Assembly (NCBI RefSeq): GCF_052324685.1
Contig: NC_135214.1
Coordinates: 2,182,817-2,246,816, forward strand
Source of the DNA: Brachyhypopomus gauderio
Taxonomy: Eukaryota > Chordata > Actinopteri > Gymnotiformes > Hypopomidae
DNA length: 64,000 nt
Reading direction: 5' to 3'
Part shown: positions 35,897-49,199 of the stretch, piece after piece
Layout of the letters: each line of letters opens with the position of its first letter
How positions within the stretch are numbered: position 1 is the first letter of the stretch
The notes under the pieces: generated by a model
Told to the model about the DNA's origin: nothing
Database searches by the model: none
Seen by the model: the letters and a program-made list of their open reading frames with translations, nothing else
Position numbers and translations under genes: made by a program

Positions 35897-35984
35897 GCCT
35901 CGTCCACCAGGGCCTTACTCAGATTTCTTAAATGATTTCACCGATTTTGCAGCAAATTTAGCAGTATGTAGTGACAAAATAATA

Positions 35985-36248
35985 ATGGTAGGAGACTTTA
36001 ACATACACTTTGATAATGCGGAGGATCCACTGACAAGGGCTTTTACTTCTATATTGAACTCTGTCGGCATTAAACAAAACGTAGTAGGACCTACACATTA
36101 TCGAAATCATACCCTAGATCTAATATTAACGCTGGGTATCGACGTAGATAATATAAACATACTCCCGCAAACCGTAGCAATCTCCGATCACTATTTAGTC
36201 AAATTCGATTTTCACCTTAACATAAATACCCTCCTTAGCAGTGTATAA
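35985..36248 (+). pseudogene. LINE endonuclease C-terminal piece
   Basis: Reads MVGDFNIHFDNAEDPLTRAF, then NHTLDLILTLG and ISDHYLVKFDF. These are the GDFN, T-DLI and SDH motifs of apurinic endonuclease-like LINE domains. It is N-terminally truncated and closed by a stop. Confidence 0.88.
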
Positions 36249-36514
36249 AGCGCTCGATAAATTCATCAACAGCAACACAGTTTATTGAAACCCTCCCTGA
36301 CTTAACTGCTTTAGCCCACTCGCCATCCGATCCAGGAGAGTTAGATAGTCTAACCGACTACTTAGAGAATACCTGCAGATCAGCTCTAGATATAGTAGCT
36401 CCACTAAAATATAAAAAAGCTAGATCCAAAAAGCTCGCCCCGTGGTACACTGACCAAACTAGAAACTTAAAACAAATAGCACGTAAATTAGAGCGGAAAT
36501 GGCGATCTACTAAA

Positions 36515-36916
36515 TTGGAAGTATTCCACTGTGCCTGGAAGGATAGCATTATTGACTACAAACGGGCACTCACTAAAGCACGCTCAGCATACTTAGCCTC
36601 ACTGATAGAGAAAAATAAAAACAATCCTAGATTTCTTTTTAATACTATTTCTAAACTTACAAAAAATCAAGCAGGCACAGAACCTCAGATTCCAGTAAAC
36701 CTCACTAGTAATGTATTTATAGATTTCTTTGATAATAAAATAGAGAATATTAGACAAAATATAAAACCCTTTATTAGCAATACAACTGGTATGTCATCTG
36801 GTTTGGTTGATATTGATTTAAATTACATACCGGGAGAAAAACTTGATGCTTTTCATCCACTCCCAAAATCAGAATTAGAGAAAATAATTTCTGCACCTGC
36901 ACTACCTGCACACTAG
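36515..36916 (+). pseudogene. LINE linker region
   Basis: Contains the basic segment KDSIIDYKRALTKARSAYLA and IEKNKNNPRFLFNTISKLTK, typical of the L2/CR1 region between endonuclease and reverse transcriptase. It ends at a stop after PALPAH. The frame upstream (36250-36514) continues the same protein in other frames. Confidence 0.85.
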
Positions 36917-37008
36917 ACTCAGTTCCCTCAAAGTTATTAAAAGAGGTATTACCAGCTGTAACTGAACCTCTTCTAACTATAGTTAACTCATCCATTACAA
37001 TAGGTCAC

Positions 37009-38415
37009 ATGCCCAAATCATGTAAGTTAGCAATTATCAAACCTCTGATCAAGAAACCAAATCTTGATCCGACTGTGCTATCTAATTATAGACCCATTTC
37101 AAACACATCATTTATATCTAAGATCATAGAAAAAGCTGTTGCCCAGCAATTATGCCTATATCTGCATAGGAATAACATATTTGAAAAGTTCCAATCTGGT
37201 TTTAGGCCCCATCACAGTACTGAAACAGCATTAGTTAAAGTAACAAATGATCTCCTCCTTGCATCAGATCAAGGCTATGTATCACTGTTAGTGCCTCTTG
37301 ATCTTAGTGCAGCTTTCGACACAATTGATCATAGGATCTTGCTAGAAAGGTTAGAACGCTGGGTTGGAGTCTCAGGCACAGCCCTTTCATGGTTTCAGTC
37401 TTACTTAACAAATCGCTATCAGTTTGTAGAGCTCAATAATATTTCATCCAAACGTACAATGGTTAAATATGGGGTCCCGCAATGCTCCATCTTAGGACCA
37501 CTATTATTTACATTATATATGCTACCATTGGGCACAGTAATAAACAAACATGGTGTCAATTTTCACTGCTATGTGGATGACACTCAACTTTACATATCAG
37601 CCAAACCCGATGACAAACTCAGTTTAGGAAAAATTGAGGCCTGTGTAAGAGATATTAAATGCTGGATGTCTCTAAACTTCCTACAATTAAATGAGGACAA
37701 AACAGAAGTTCTCCTTGTGGGCCCTAAGGCCGCAAGACAGAAAATTCCAAATTTAATGCTTAATCTTGCAGACTATCCCATTACACCTGGCACAGTAGCC
37801 AAAAACCTAGGCATCATACTCGACTCCGACCTATCATTTGATAAATATATAGATAATACTACTAGGATAGCTTTTCTACATCTCCGCAATATTGCCAAAT
37901 TAAGAAATGCATTATCACAGGATGATGCAGAAAAATTGGTGCACGCCTTTGTTAGCTCTAGACTAGACTACTGCAATTCACTACTGTTAGGATGTTCAAA
38001 TAGGAATCTAAATAAACTTCAAATAGTTCAAAATGCCGCAGCTAGAGTTCTGACCAGAACTAGAAAATTTCAGCATATTAGACCAGTCCTATCAGCCCTG
38101 CATTGGCTCCCAGTTAAATTTCGTATTGATTTTAAAATTCTATTATTAGCATATAAAGCACTACACGGGCTTGCTCCTGAATACCTCCAGGAACTTATTT
38201 CCTACTATGAACCCCCACGTCAACTAAGATCACAGGGTGCTGGTCTGTTATTAGTTCCACAAATTAACAAGGTAACAGCAGGGGGAAGAGCCTTTTCTTA
38301 TAAGGCCCCCCAGCTTTGGAATAATCTTCCTAAATGTGTCCGGGACTCTGACACTGTCACAATCTTTAAATCTAGGTTGAAAACCCACTTATTTAGTCTA
38401 GCGTTTGATAATTAA
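37009..38415 (+). pseudogene. LINE reverse transcriptase, open 468-codon part of ORF2
   Basis: Synthesises cDNA from the LINE RNA at the nicked target. Visible motifs: [46 protein letters not shown] (motif A Asp) and [10 protein letters not shown] (motif C; L2 elements mostly have YADD). [12 protein letters not shown] and [10 protein letters not shown] follow, and it ends SLAFDN-stop, the normal L2 C-terminus. The [11 protein letters not shown] box has Cys where PQGSVLGP is usual, which probably weakens activity. The rest of ORF2 is broken, so the copy is not autonomous. Confidence 0.92.
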
Positions 38416-39129
38416 TATCCCCCTTAGATAAAGGTACAGATCCAGGGGTTCATAGACGAAGGGTTTTATGGTAGACTGGGGTGCTGGTGCTGTCATCCTG
38501 TCACTGCTCGTGGTCACTCAAGTATGTTGACGGTGCAGTGGACGGATGCCATTGTCTCAGAATGCCCCCAAGCCTATGTTACCTTCTGGTTCTGCCTTTT
38601 TTAGCTAGGCTGTAATAATTTAACTTAGTGCCGGAGTTGCTGCCACACTCCAGAAATGTTTATAATTTTACCTGTCCTGTACATGTCCTCATACAGAGCT
38701 AATTTTCCCTGTTTCATTTCTCCACATGGCTGCCCGCCTGCTTGAGGAATAATGAGATGAGGAGAGACAAGCGATCCATCCTGGGCCGGCCACCTCCTGC
38801 CTAACCGGATGCCTACACCATGATGGACATTATTACATCTTTTATATTCTGTCTAAATGGACATTATTGCATCTTTTACATTCTGTCTACATTCTGTCTA
38901 TATTGTTGTTGTTGTCATGGTGACCGGTGTCGGCCAGAGGAGGATGGGCTCCCCCCCTGAGTCTTGGTTCCTCTCAAGGTTTCTTCCTCATGCAAAAACT
39001 AGGGAGTTTTTCCTTGCCACTGTCGCCTTTGGCTTGCTCACTGGGGGTTAGGACTCGGCACTTGTAAAGCTGCTTTGTGACAACAACTGTTGTAAAAAGC
39101 GCTATATAAATAAAATTTGATTTGATTTG

Positions 39130-39515
39130 ACAAGGGGGCCCTACAGTGGGAGGGGCCCAAGGCAATTGCCTAGCAACGCCTCTATGCAAAGACCGCCTCT
39201 GTAAATATACTTTCTTTAAGCTTAACACACAAATGTGTAGGTGAATTATGTCGATATATTACATATATGTCGATACAGGGTTGCCAAATCTTACGCATTG
39301 AGCGTGAAACACACGCATTTGAACGTCTTCACATGCTCTCACGCCACACTTCCGATTTCTCACACCGAAAAAAAAATCTAGTTTATTTACCTCTGATCCA
39401 CATCTATGATTCAATGAGTTACTAGTTCACCCTGGCGCCAACCACTGGCGATCGATCGATCGCGATATAATACTTAATTTGTGTCCATTTTACACCGCCC
39501 CGGTAACAATTTACG
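39130..39515. mobile_element. mixed repeat fragments incl. poly(C)-family hAT copy
   Basis: 39130-39255 holds gggaggggcccaaggcaatt and an inverted copy of the string at 29103-29140. From about 39277 a copy of the cagggttgccaaatcttacg / gcattgagcgtg family begins (compare 13919). It continues through ctagtttatttacctctgat to caatttacgtt near 39514. No gene. Confidence 0.6.
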
Positions 39516-39660
39516 TTCAGAAAGTAAGTGTCTTCACCAGGATTTTGCTCAGGCTTCCTGGATTGTGTTGATTCCACTAATTCTACCTGGATTGCACTAA
39601 TTAGAAAATCTAGCAAGCTTGAGCAAAATCCTGGTGAGGACTTTTACTTTCTGAACCTGG
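39513..39660. repeat. hairpin element with ~40-bp arms
   Basis: The left arm (gttcagaaagtaagtgtctt, then caccaggattttgctcag) and the right arm (gagcaaaatcctggtgagga, then cttttactttctgaac) are near-perfect complements. They are separated by about 55 bp containing a duplicated cctggattg motif. It is probably a small foldback MITE. Confidence 0.8.
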
Positions 39661-39699
39661 AATTGACACATCTGTCTCACTCCTCACAGCGCTGCTCAC

Positions 39700-40351
39700 T
39701 GTATGTTCATCATGACGTCGGGGTACTCCTGCAGGACCTGATCAAAGTCATCTATGGATAAGGAGAACAGACGGCAGGTTGACAGAGCGCGAACTGTAGC
39801 TCCTTGCCCTTCTCTGGCCAGGAGGGTAATCTCTGGACAAAAGCACAAGCCAGGTCAAAGGTTAACGGAGCCCTGTCTTCTATAATAAATAACACAACAG
39901 AGCTTCTGTGAATCCTATTGTGTAATCTCACAATGTAACATGTACTTCCTAACCTCCAAAATGGCCCCCATCACACAGTTCCTCCTGAAAAGAGCTTGTC
40001 TCCACAATGACCTATCCATGCTTGATAAAGAACATACGATCACCTGGAGCATTCTGCTGAATAATGACGTCTCCTTCCAGGAACACTTCATATTTCAGTT
40101 TTTAAATTATGGCACTGATGAAATTTATATCACAGTTTTGGAACATAGGACAATTCCTCAGCAGGTTTCCACACATCACCATCAAGATTTCCTATAGAGA
40201 AGGAAGAAATACATCGCAGCTTCATAGAACATTGTACTTTAGAATAATACTAAAGGAAAACACTTCAGTCAACACTGTTAAGCACCTCTTTCAAAGACCT
40301 CGACACCAAACTGAGAGTGCTCTTCTCATTAATCCACTGTCCTTCGTAACG
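39700..40351 (-). pseudogene. HCN-like channel, three decayed exons (C-linker / cyclic-nucleotide domain)
   Basis: Minus-strand exons: 40286-~40351 (RYEGQWINEKSTLSLVSRSL, C-linker), 39954-40191 (EILMVMCGNLLRNCPMFQNC, then a stop, KLKYEVFLEGDVIIQQNAPG, DRMFFIKHG, a stop, VIVETSS...) and 39700-39832 (GEITLLAREGQGATVRALST, LFSLSIDDFDQVLQEYP). The last two junctions have AG/GT and compatible phase. They align along the HCN C-linker and cyclic-nucleotide domain. Two in-frame stops (TAA and TAG) lie in the middle exon and no upstream membrane exons are seen. In the phosphate cassette, the Arg-Thr of HCN channels is Gln-Gly. It could descend from the fish HCN-like (hcnl) genes; the exact parent is unsure. 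Confidence 0.8.
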
Positions 40352-40680
40352 TGCCTTGTAGACCGGAGCGGAACTGCTGCGTGCCGGTCTGGTTTCATCA
40401 GGTTTTATATCGGTGAAACACCTTCGTGAGTTGTTTCCAGGCGTGTGCAGTCATCGTCAAGATTAAGCTACAGTGGTCAGCTATACCCTCTCTGGTGTTA
40501 GCGTTTATTGCAGTAGGGTGATTTTTTATGTTATGTAATGGGAGACAGTGAATAAGAAGCCACTCAGTTTTTTTCCACGTCTTCATAACGATAGCTGAGG
40601 CTAGTTGGGGAAACACGGGTATGGTGCGCTCAAAGTTTCTGTAGTGACCCGCAGCGTTTGTGCGGTGTAGACGTGCAAAC

Positions 40681-43551
<2,871 letters not shown>

Positions 43552-43820
43552 GGACCATGGAAAGGTCTCCACAGAGACACTCCCAGACTGATCTGAAAGC
43601 AGGAGCTGTAGGCTGAGGCTCTGCGAAGAGGCTGAGACTCGAGATCCGTTTGTCATGTGTCTAAATCAGGCTGCATTGTGTTTTGAGGTGGTGTACATAA
43701 GACCATTGCAGCTCACCATGTAGTCGTAGGTAGGCTGTTAAATAAATAATGAATTAATGTCTGCTATTGTGGTTGTTGGACGGTGAAATGATCGGCTTAT
43801 TGCATTAAAGTTGCTTTTTA
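43552..43820 (+). other. gtpbp8 3' UTR
   Basis: Sequence after the stop codon, with aataaa-type signals near 43740 (ttaaataaataatg) and attaaag near 43804. No other feature is seen. Confidence 0.5.
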
Positions 43821-43821
43821 C

Positions 43822-43858
43822 TAATATATATATATATATATATCTATATATATATATC
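43822..43858. repeat. (AT)n microsatellite
   Basis: Short AT tract with two tct interruptions, abutting the Tc1 remnant, whose original TA target may lie in it. Confidence 0.9.
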
Positions 43859-44580
43859 CAAAAGTATTTGCTTGTCTTCCTTCACTCACATATGAGCTTG
43901 ATTGTTTGATTGTAAGAGGAAGGGGCCAGCTCCAAACTGTTCCCACAAAGTTGGGAGTATGGAATTGTCCAAAATGTCTTGGTATGCTGAAGCATTCAGA
44001 GTTCCTTTCACTGGAACTATAGGGCCAAGCCCAGCTCCTGAAAAACAACCCCACACCATAATCCTCCCTCCACTAAACTTTACAGTTGACACAATGCAGT
44101 CAGACAAATACCGTTGTCAGTCATTGCCAGATGGAGTAGCGTGATTCGTCACTCCAGAGAACGCGCCTCCCCTGCTCTAGAGTCCTGTGGTGACATGCTT
44201 TACACCACTACATCTGACGCTTTGCGTTGAACGTGGTAATGTATGGCTTGAATGCAGCTACTGGACCATGGAAACCCATTCCATGAAGCTCTCTATGCAC
44301 TGTTCTTGAGCTAATCTGAAGGCCACATGAAGTTGTACTATGCGCTTCAGCATCCGCTGCCCTAACTCCATCAGTTTACGTGGCTCACCACTTCATGGCT
44401 GAGTTGGTGTTGTTCCCAAACACTTCCATTTTATTATAATACAGCTGACAGTTGACTGTGGAATATTTAGGAGTTTCTCTGGAAATCTGAAACTGATTAC
44501 ATCTCTTACAAGCAATACAGTGCACAACTAACACAGCCTTGAGAACTGCCTTCAAGTCATGGAGTGTAATTTATGATGTG
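43859..44580 (-). mobile_element. decayed Tc1/mariner element
   Basis: Minus-strand frames contain [20 protein letters not shown] and [20 protein letters not shown] from the Tc1 catalytic domain. Upstream and downstream frames are broken. The left end (ccaaaagtatttgcttgtct) is terminal-like. The right terminal repeat is not clear. Non-functional. Confidence 0.85.
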
Positions 44581-45679
44581 GACTCCTGTGTCATCCCTGT
44601 CCTTATGTAGTACACAGTTCTGTGAGGAGATTTAACCCTAGTGTATTATTTGAACCCAAATCCTGTTTTAGCTTTCAGCAACACCCTATTTATTGTGCAT
44701 CTGTAAAGTGCTTCTGTTCATGCTGGTGGAAAACACCCAGAACTCTCAAGTAGGTTTGTTAATGTTACGTGCAACACTTGCAGACGTTTCAGCTGTAAAT
44801 GTAAAACCAGGCATGAGAACAGTACGACTTGTCCTGGATCAATAGTAGGAGTGTTAACCCACTGATGACAATTGATGGAACAAGAAAACCCATGTGATGA
44901 AATTAAACTGTAGTGTGGATAGTTTCTCATTCAAATACCTTATTCAAATGAAGGTATTAATTTCACAACCTTGTGTAAGATATATATTGCTGCATTATTA
45001 GAAAGTTAGATGTTGAGTGTTTTTTTTTTAAGTGTTTGCTGAACTTTGAGCCGTGCCGGTTCAACTCCAACTGCGCAGCGTTTTGGTCTTTAAACTTTAA
45101 CTTTCGGTCCAGGCGTGTGAATATTTGAGTGCCACGTTCAGTTTGATCTCTCCTTCCCATATCTAAAGAGCCACTTGTGGGATTTACAGCATGTGCTCAT
45201 TTCTTTTACTGTCCCTGTTCCTCTTTGACGCACACTAGCCTCAGCATGGCCATCCTCCCTGTTTCAGTAGTAGTGATGATGACGATGATGATGGTGGTGG
45301 TTATAAAAGTGGTGCAATCACATTTATTGTACCTAAAGTTGAAACAGTGACACTTTTCGCTGCTTTTATATATTATGCGTTTGGACACTGACCCCATAAA
45401 ATATTTGGCACAAGTTAATTTTTATCATTTTGCCTGTTTTTATTTGACCAGAATGCTTTTTAAAGGCATTATAAACTCGTGACTAGTCTCTGTGTCCCTT
45501 GTCACCTAGCAGCCTGGACGGACAGTGTGACAGAAAGAAAGATAGAAAGAATCACCCTAAATAAGAACTGGAAACAGGATCCACTCCACATTCTGCAATT
45601 TCTTCTCTGTTACCCCATCGATTTGGAGCCTTCTTTGAATATTTTTTTTTTACACTGCGACCCTGTGGCCGGTCTCACC
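44581..45679 (+). other. spacer upstream of slc10a2
   Basis: No gene or clear transposon was recognised. A short gatgatgacgatgatgatgg run lies near 45275. Sequence from about 45480 is probably slc10a2 5' UTR. No single TATA box could be chosen. Confidence 0.4.
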
Positions 45680-48600
45680 ATGACTGCCACGGCTCCGATC
45701 TGCCATGCCAACGCGTCCGTGTGTTCCGGTACATCGTGCCTGGTTCCTGAGAGCAACTTCAACGACCTCCTGAGCTTGGTTTTGAGCATCGTGCTCACCG
45801 TCATGCTGGCCTTGGTCATGTTCTCCATGGGCTGCACCGTGGACACGTCCAAGCTGTGGTCACACATCCGCCGGCCGTGGGGCATCTTCATCGGTTTCCT
45901 GTGCCAGTTCGGCATCATGCCCTTCGCTGCGTTCGCCCTCTCGCTGGCCTTCCAGGTAGAGCCCGTGCAGGCAGTGGTCATCTTGATCATGGGCTGTTGC
46001 CCTGGTGGGTCCAACTCCAATGTCATCGCTTACTGGCTGGATGGAGATATGGATCTCAGGTTAGTCTGCTGTAATGAAGTTAAAGAACAAAACAACTCAA
46101 AAAAGTATCAGTTACCTTTATCCAAATTATATTGGGTTCCCAGAACCTCACATTTATTTTTCATCATTTTTATACATCAGTTGATCTGTAGTGCTTTATG
46201 TAAACCTATATGTTTTGATCAAGTACATATTTTGGTATTACAATTTGTATTAAAAATGGGGATTCATTTACTCTTTGGAAAAACAACAGGCTTTAATTAT
46301 TTAACAAATTAAAAATCTTTCAAAATTCAAAATGTTTCACTTAGAATAAGCAATGAATTAAAACATCAGTATTTTATTCACTTTATATGTGTTCCGTTCT
46401 ATGTGAAGCACTTGGCGCAAATAAAAAGTGTCTTATGTGTTCAGCAGTGTTTCCTCAGGACTCTGATCTTAAGGGATCTTTTGATAAATCAACAAGTGTG
46501 ATACAATATAAAGCCTTTTGCTCTCTTGTAACGTTTGTTTCACTATTGCATAACACCTGGTTAATAGGGAAGGATGGATGAAAGAATTCCATGGAAGGTT
46601 TGATTAACTCTTTTAAGCTTTCAATTTCCTGCCAACAGTATCAGCATGACGACATGCTCGTCCATCCTGGCGATGGGTATGATGCCCCTGTGTCTGCTCA
46701 TCTACACCTCCGTCTGGACCTCATCCGACACCATTCAGATTCCCTATGATAGCATAGGTGAGTCTCAACCTTCTGTGATGACTAGCTTTAGGTTGAAGTT
46801 AAGGCTACAACGATGGTATGGTAGACTACACAAATCAGCCCACATTGCCACATTAACATCTAATCCGAGTGGATAAAGCACATATGTTTATAGTTAGTTT
46901 CACTCTGACTGAAAAGCATATGTACTCAAACTAGCCATCGTGAACAGGACTGTTTTGACAGACAGAAAATTGGGCTTTGTTGATCATTACTTGCGGCATT
47001 TTGATCAAACCATTTCACGCACATTTCACTGAGACCTCAGGGAGCTATGTTAGTTTGTAGGAAAAGGATACATGTCACCTTTTAACCCAATCCTGGTTGG
47101 TGCAATGGCAGTTTTCATGTACAGATTAGGTACTGAATAACTGAAGCTTACAAGAGATGATTTCTTTAGGCATTACACTTGCGTGCCTGCTTGTACCTGT
47201 CACTCTGGGGATCTACGTCAAACACCGCTGGCCCAAAGCAGCTAAGAAGATCCTGAAGGTGATGCTTGTTTGAATGTGAAATTCATTTGTTACAAAGAAA
47301 TTCATATTTGTTACAAAAATCACTATTTCAAGTTTTCAATTAAATTTGATCCAGAGGAATCAAAACATGAACTGGCTTGGGCCTGTTAATACACATGATT
47401 TACTCTGGAAATATTTGCCAGTGTCTAAGTATTTGAATCTGCTGGGACCAGTACCATCGTCTGGTGCACAGAGGATTCAACCACAGCACTAGCTGTCTCC
47501 ACTGCACCCAGTTTATAGACATTTCATTACCAGTTAAAACTGTTCAAACAAATAAAAGCCAGGGACTAAATCACAGTGCATTGCAACATAAACATGCAAC
47601 AGGAAATGACCATTTTCAAATAGTTAATGAGGTTAAGACCTCGTTGCACCATCATTGTCAGGGGTTTTCAGTTCTAGTTCACACTCGATCCAACTCACCA
47701 AGGGCTTGATACTGAGCCGATGAGCAGGATCTGGTGCACCAGGACAGGGAGAATATGTAGGGGAGTAAGGCAGTAGGGCTCCAGGGCTCTGGAAATGCAG
47801 TTTAAAACCTGGTTGATGGACAATTATCGATTATGCTTGAATTACATGTTTGGGAACTTATTTTTGTAATAGGTTGGATCCATCATGGGCGTCATTCTCA
47901 TTGTGGTCATTGCTGTGGTGGGTGGTGTGCTGTACCAGTCCTCATGGATCATATCTCCTGCTCTGTGGATCATTGGAGCCATCTACCCTCTAGTAGGATT
48001 CGCCCTGGGCTTTCTGCTAGCTCGATTTGTAGGACAGCCATGGCACAGGTATCACAAGGGAAGCAGAGGTTTCTTTTAAAGTGTGTTTTGCAGGCGTCGT
48101 CCTGATATTGCGGGATTTAAATGGGCTTTGTTGATTGCAGGTGTCGCACCATCGCCTTGGAGACGGGCTTCCAGAACTCCCAGCTCTGCAGCACTATCGT
48201 TCAGCTGTCCTTCGCCCCTGACGAACTGGAGATCATGTTCGCTTTCCCCTTAATTTACAGTATTTTTCAGCTGGCCGTGGCCATCATGTCCGTGGGAGGT
48301 AAGTCTGGCACTGACACTGAGGCGTAGTTACTGCAACATACTTCTCCGAGCATACTGCAGATGTGCTGAGTGATCCTAGAACTTTGACCAGCTGCAATTC
48401 GTTTTTTAAGAAAGAGATTTTGAGACAAGCTGAGAACAAAAAGCATTTTCATAACTGAACAGTAAACAAACCAACAGTGATTTATCTTCAATAGGCTTTA
48501 CTGCAGACATTAGATGCTAATTTGACATGTATGCACCTATTTTAAAAGCAAACAGATTATGGAGAAAGGAAGTGCAAGATCCACAAATGACAAAAGTAAA

Positions 48601-49199
48601 TCAAACGTAAATCCCTTTCACTCCTCTGCAATTTATTTAATTGGCAATTAAAATGACTGTCTTTGCTTAAATAAATTAAAAAAATGCCCCTGTATATTAG
48701 TAGGCAGCTCCTTCATGGCATTCAGCTGTGGTTTTTTTCTCAGAGCAAAGTTCATTCATCCTGATTAAACTGACCAGTGTTCATCTAGGCTGTGTCCACC
48801 TTTACCTCAGGAGCTAGAGTCATGTGACTGACAGCCCTTTCTTCATTTCTTATTAATAGAAGTCATCAGGGCAGAAGGCACCAGAACGTTGTTTGTGTAA
48901 TGTGCAGGAAAGCTCGTTTGCAAAAGAACCGCATTAGGAAAGAGACTCAAATCCGTGTTGTCCTGTCACCTTTGCTCTGTTCTCTGTGGGAGTCACTCCT
49001 GGTTTCTAAGTCTCTTTCCACTGTTTCAGGTTACCAGATGTACAAGAAGCACTGTAAGCAGCCCAAGCATGTGGGAGACAGTGAAAGGGGAGCAGGTGAC
49101 CCTGGTATGGAGAAGCAGGATTATGCCTTGGACAATGGTGGATTTCATTGTGATGAAAATGGCAATACTCAAGGCAAGGGAAACATAACTCAGCTATGA
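45680..49199 (+). CDS. slc10a2: apical sodium/bile acid cotransporter
   Basis: Imports bile acids with sodium across the apical membrane of ileal (and renal) epithelium. Six exons: 45680-46059, 46639-46757, 47170-47258, 47873-48048, 48141-48298 and 49030-49199. All have AG/GT with matching phases and give 363 residues (human ASBT has 348). The N-terminus has a probable glycosylation site (HANASVCS) and CxxxxC spacing as in ASBT. Family motifs: [67 protein letters not shown]. The last includes the Glu and Gln of the sodium site. Nearly all of it is hydrophobic helix; the C-tail is polar. ASBT is favoured over NTCP (slc10a1) by the N-terminus and the [19 protein letters not shown] wording. The ATG at 45680 is chosen over an upstream in-frame extension that lacks homology. 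Confidence 0.96.

Larger units (their letters stand above)
35897..39129 (+). mobile_element. L2-type LINE, 5'-truncated
   Basis: It starts inside the endonuclease domain (PPGPYSDFLNDFTDFAAN), continues through a linker and reverse transcriptase, and ends in a 3' UTR with aagcgctatataaataaaat followed by (ttgat)n. The endonuclease frame stops at about 36248 and the linker frame at about 36914, so ORF2 is interrupted at least twice. The reverse-transcriptase part remains open for 468 codons. The 5' part was probably lost by incomplete reverse transcription. Confidence 0.92.

Noticed and set aside
45479-45679. Upstream in-frame extension of slc10a2 exon 1
   Set aside because: Lacks homology to the transporter and the family N-terminus begins at the ATG at 45680; treated as 5' UTR.
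46080-46312. Continuation of the slc10a2 first exon as a 277-codon frame
   Set aside because: Read-through into intron 1 after a good GT donor at 46060; the downstream exon at 46639 restores the family sequence.
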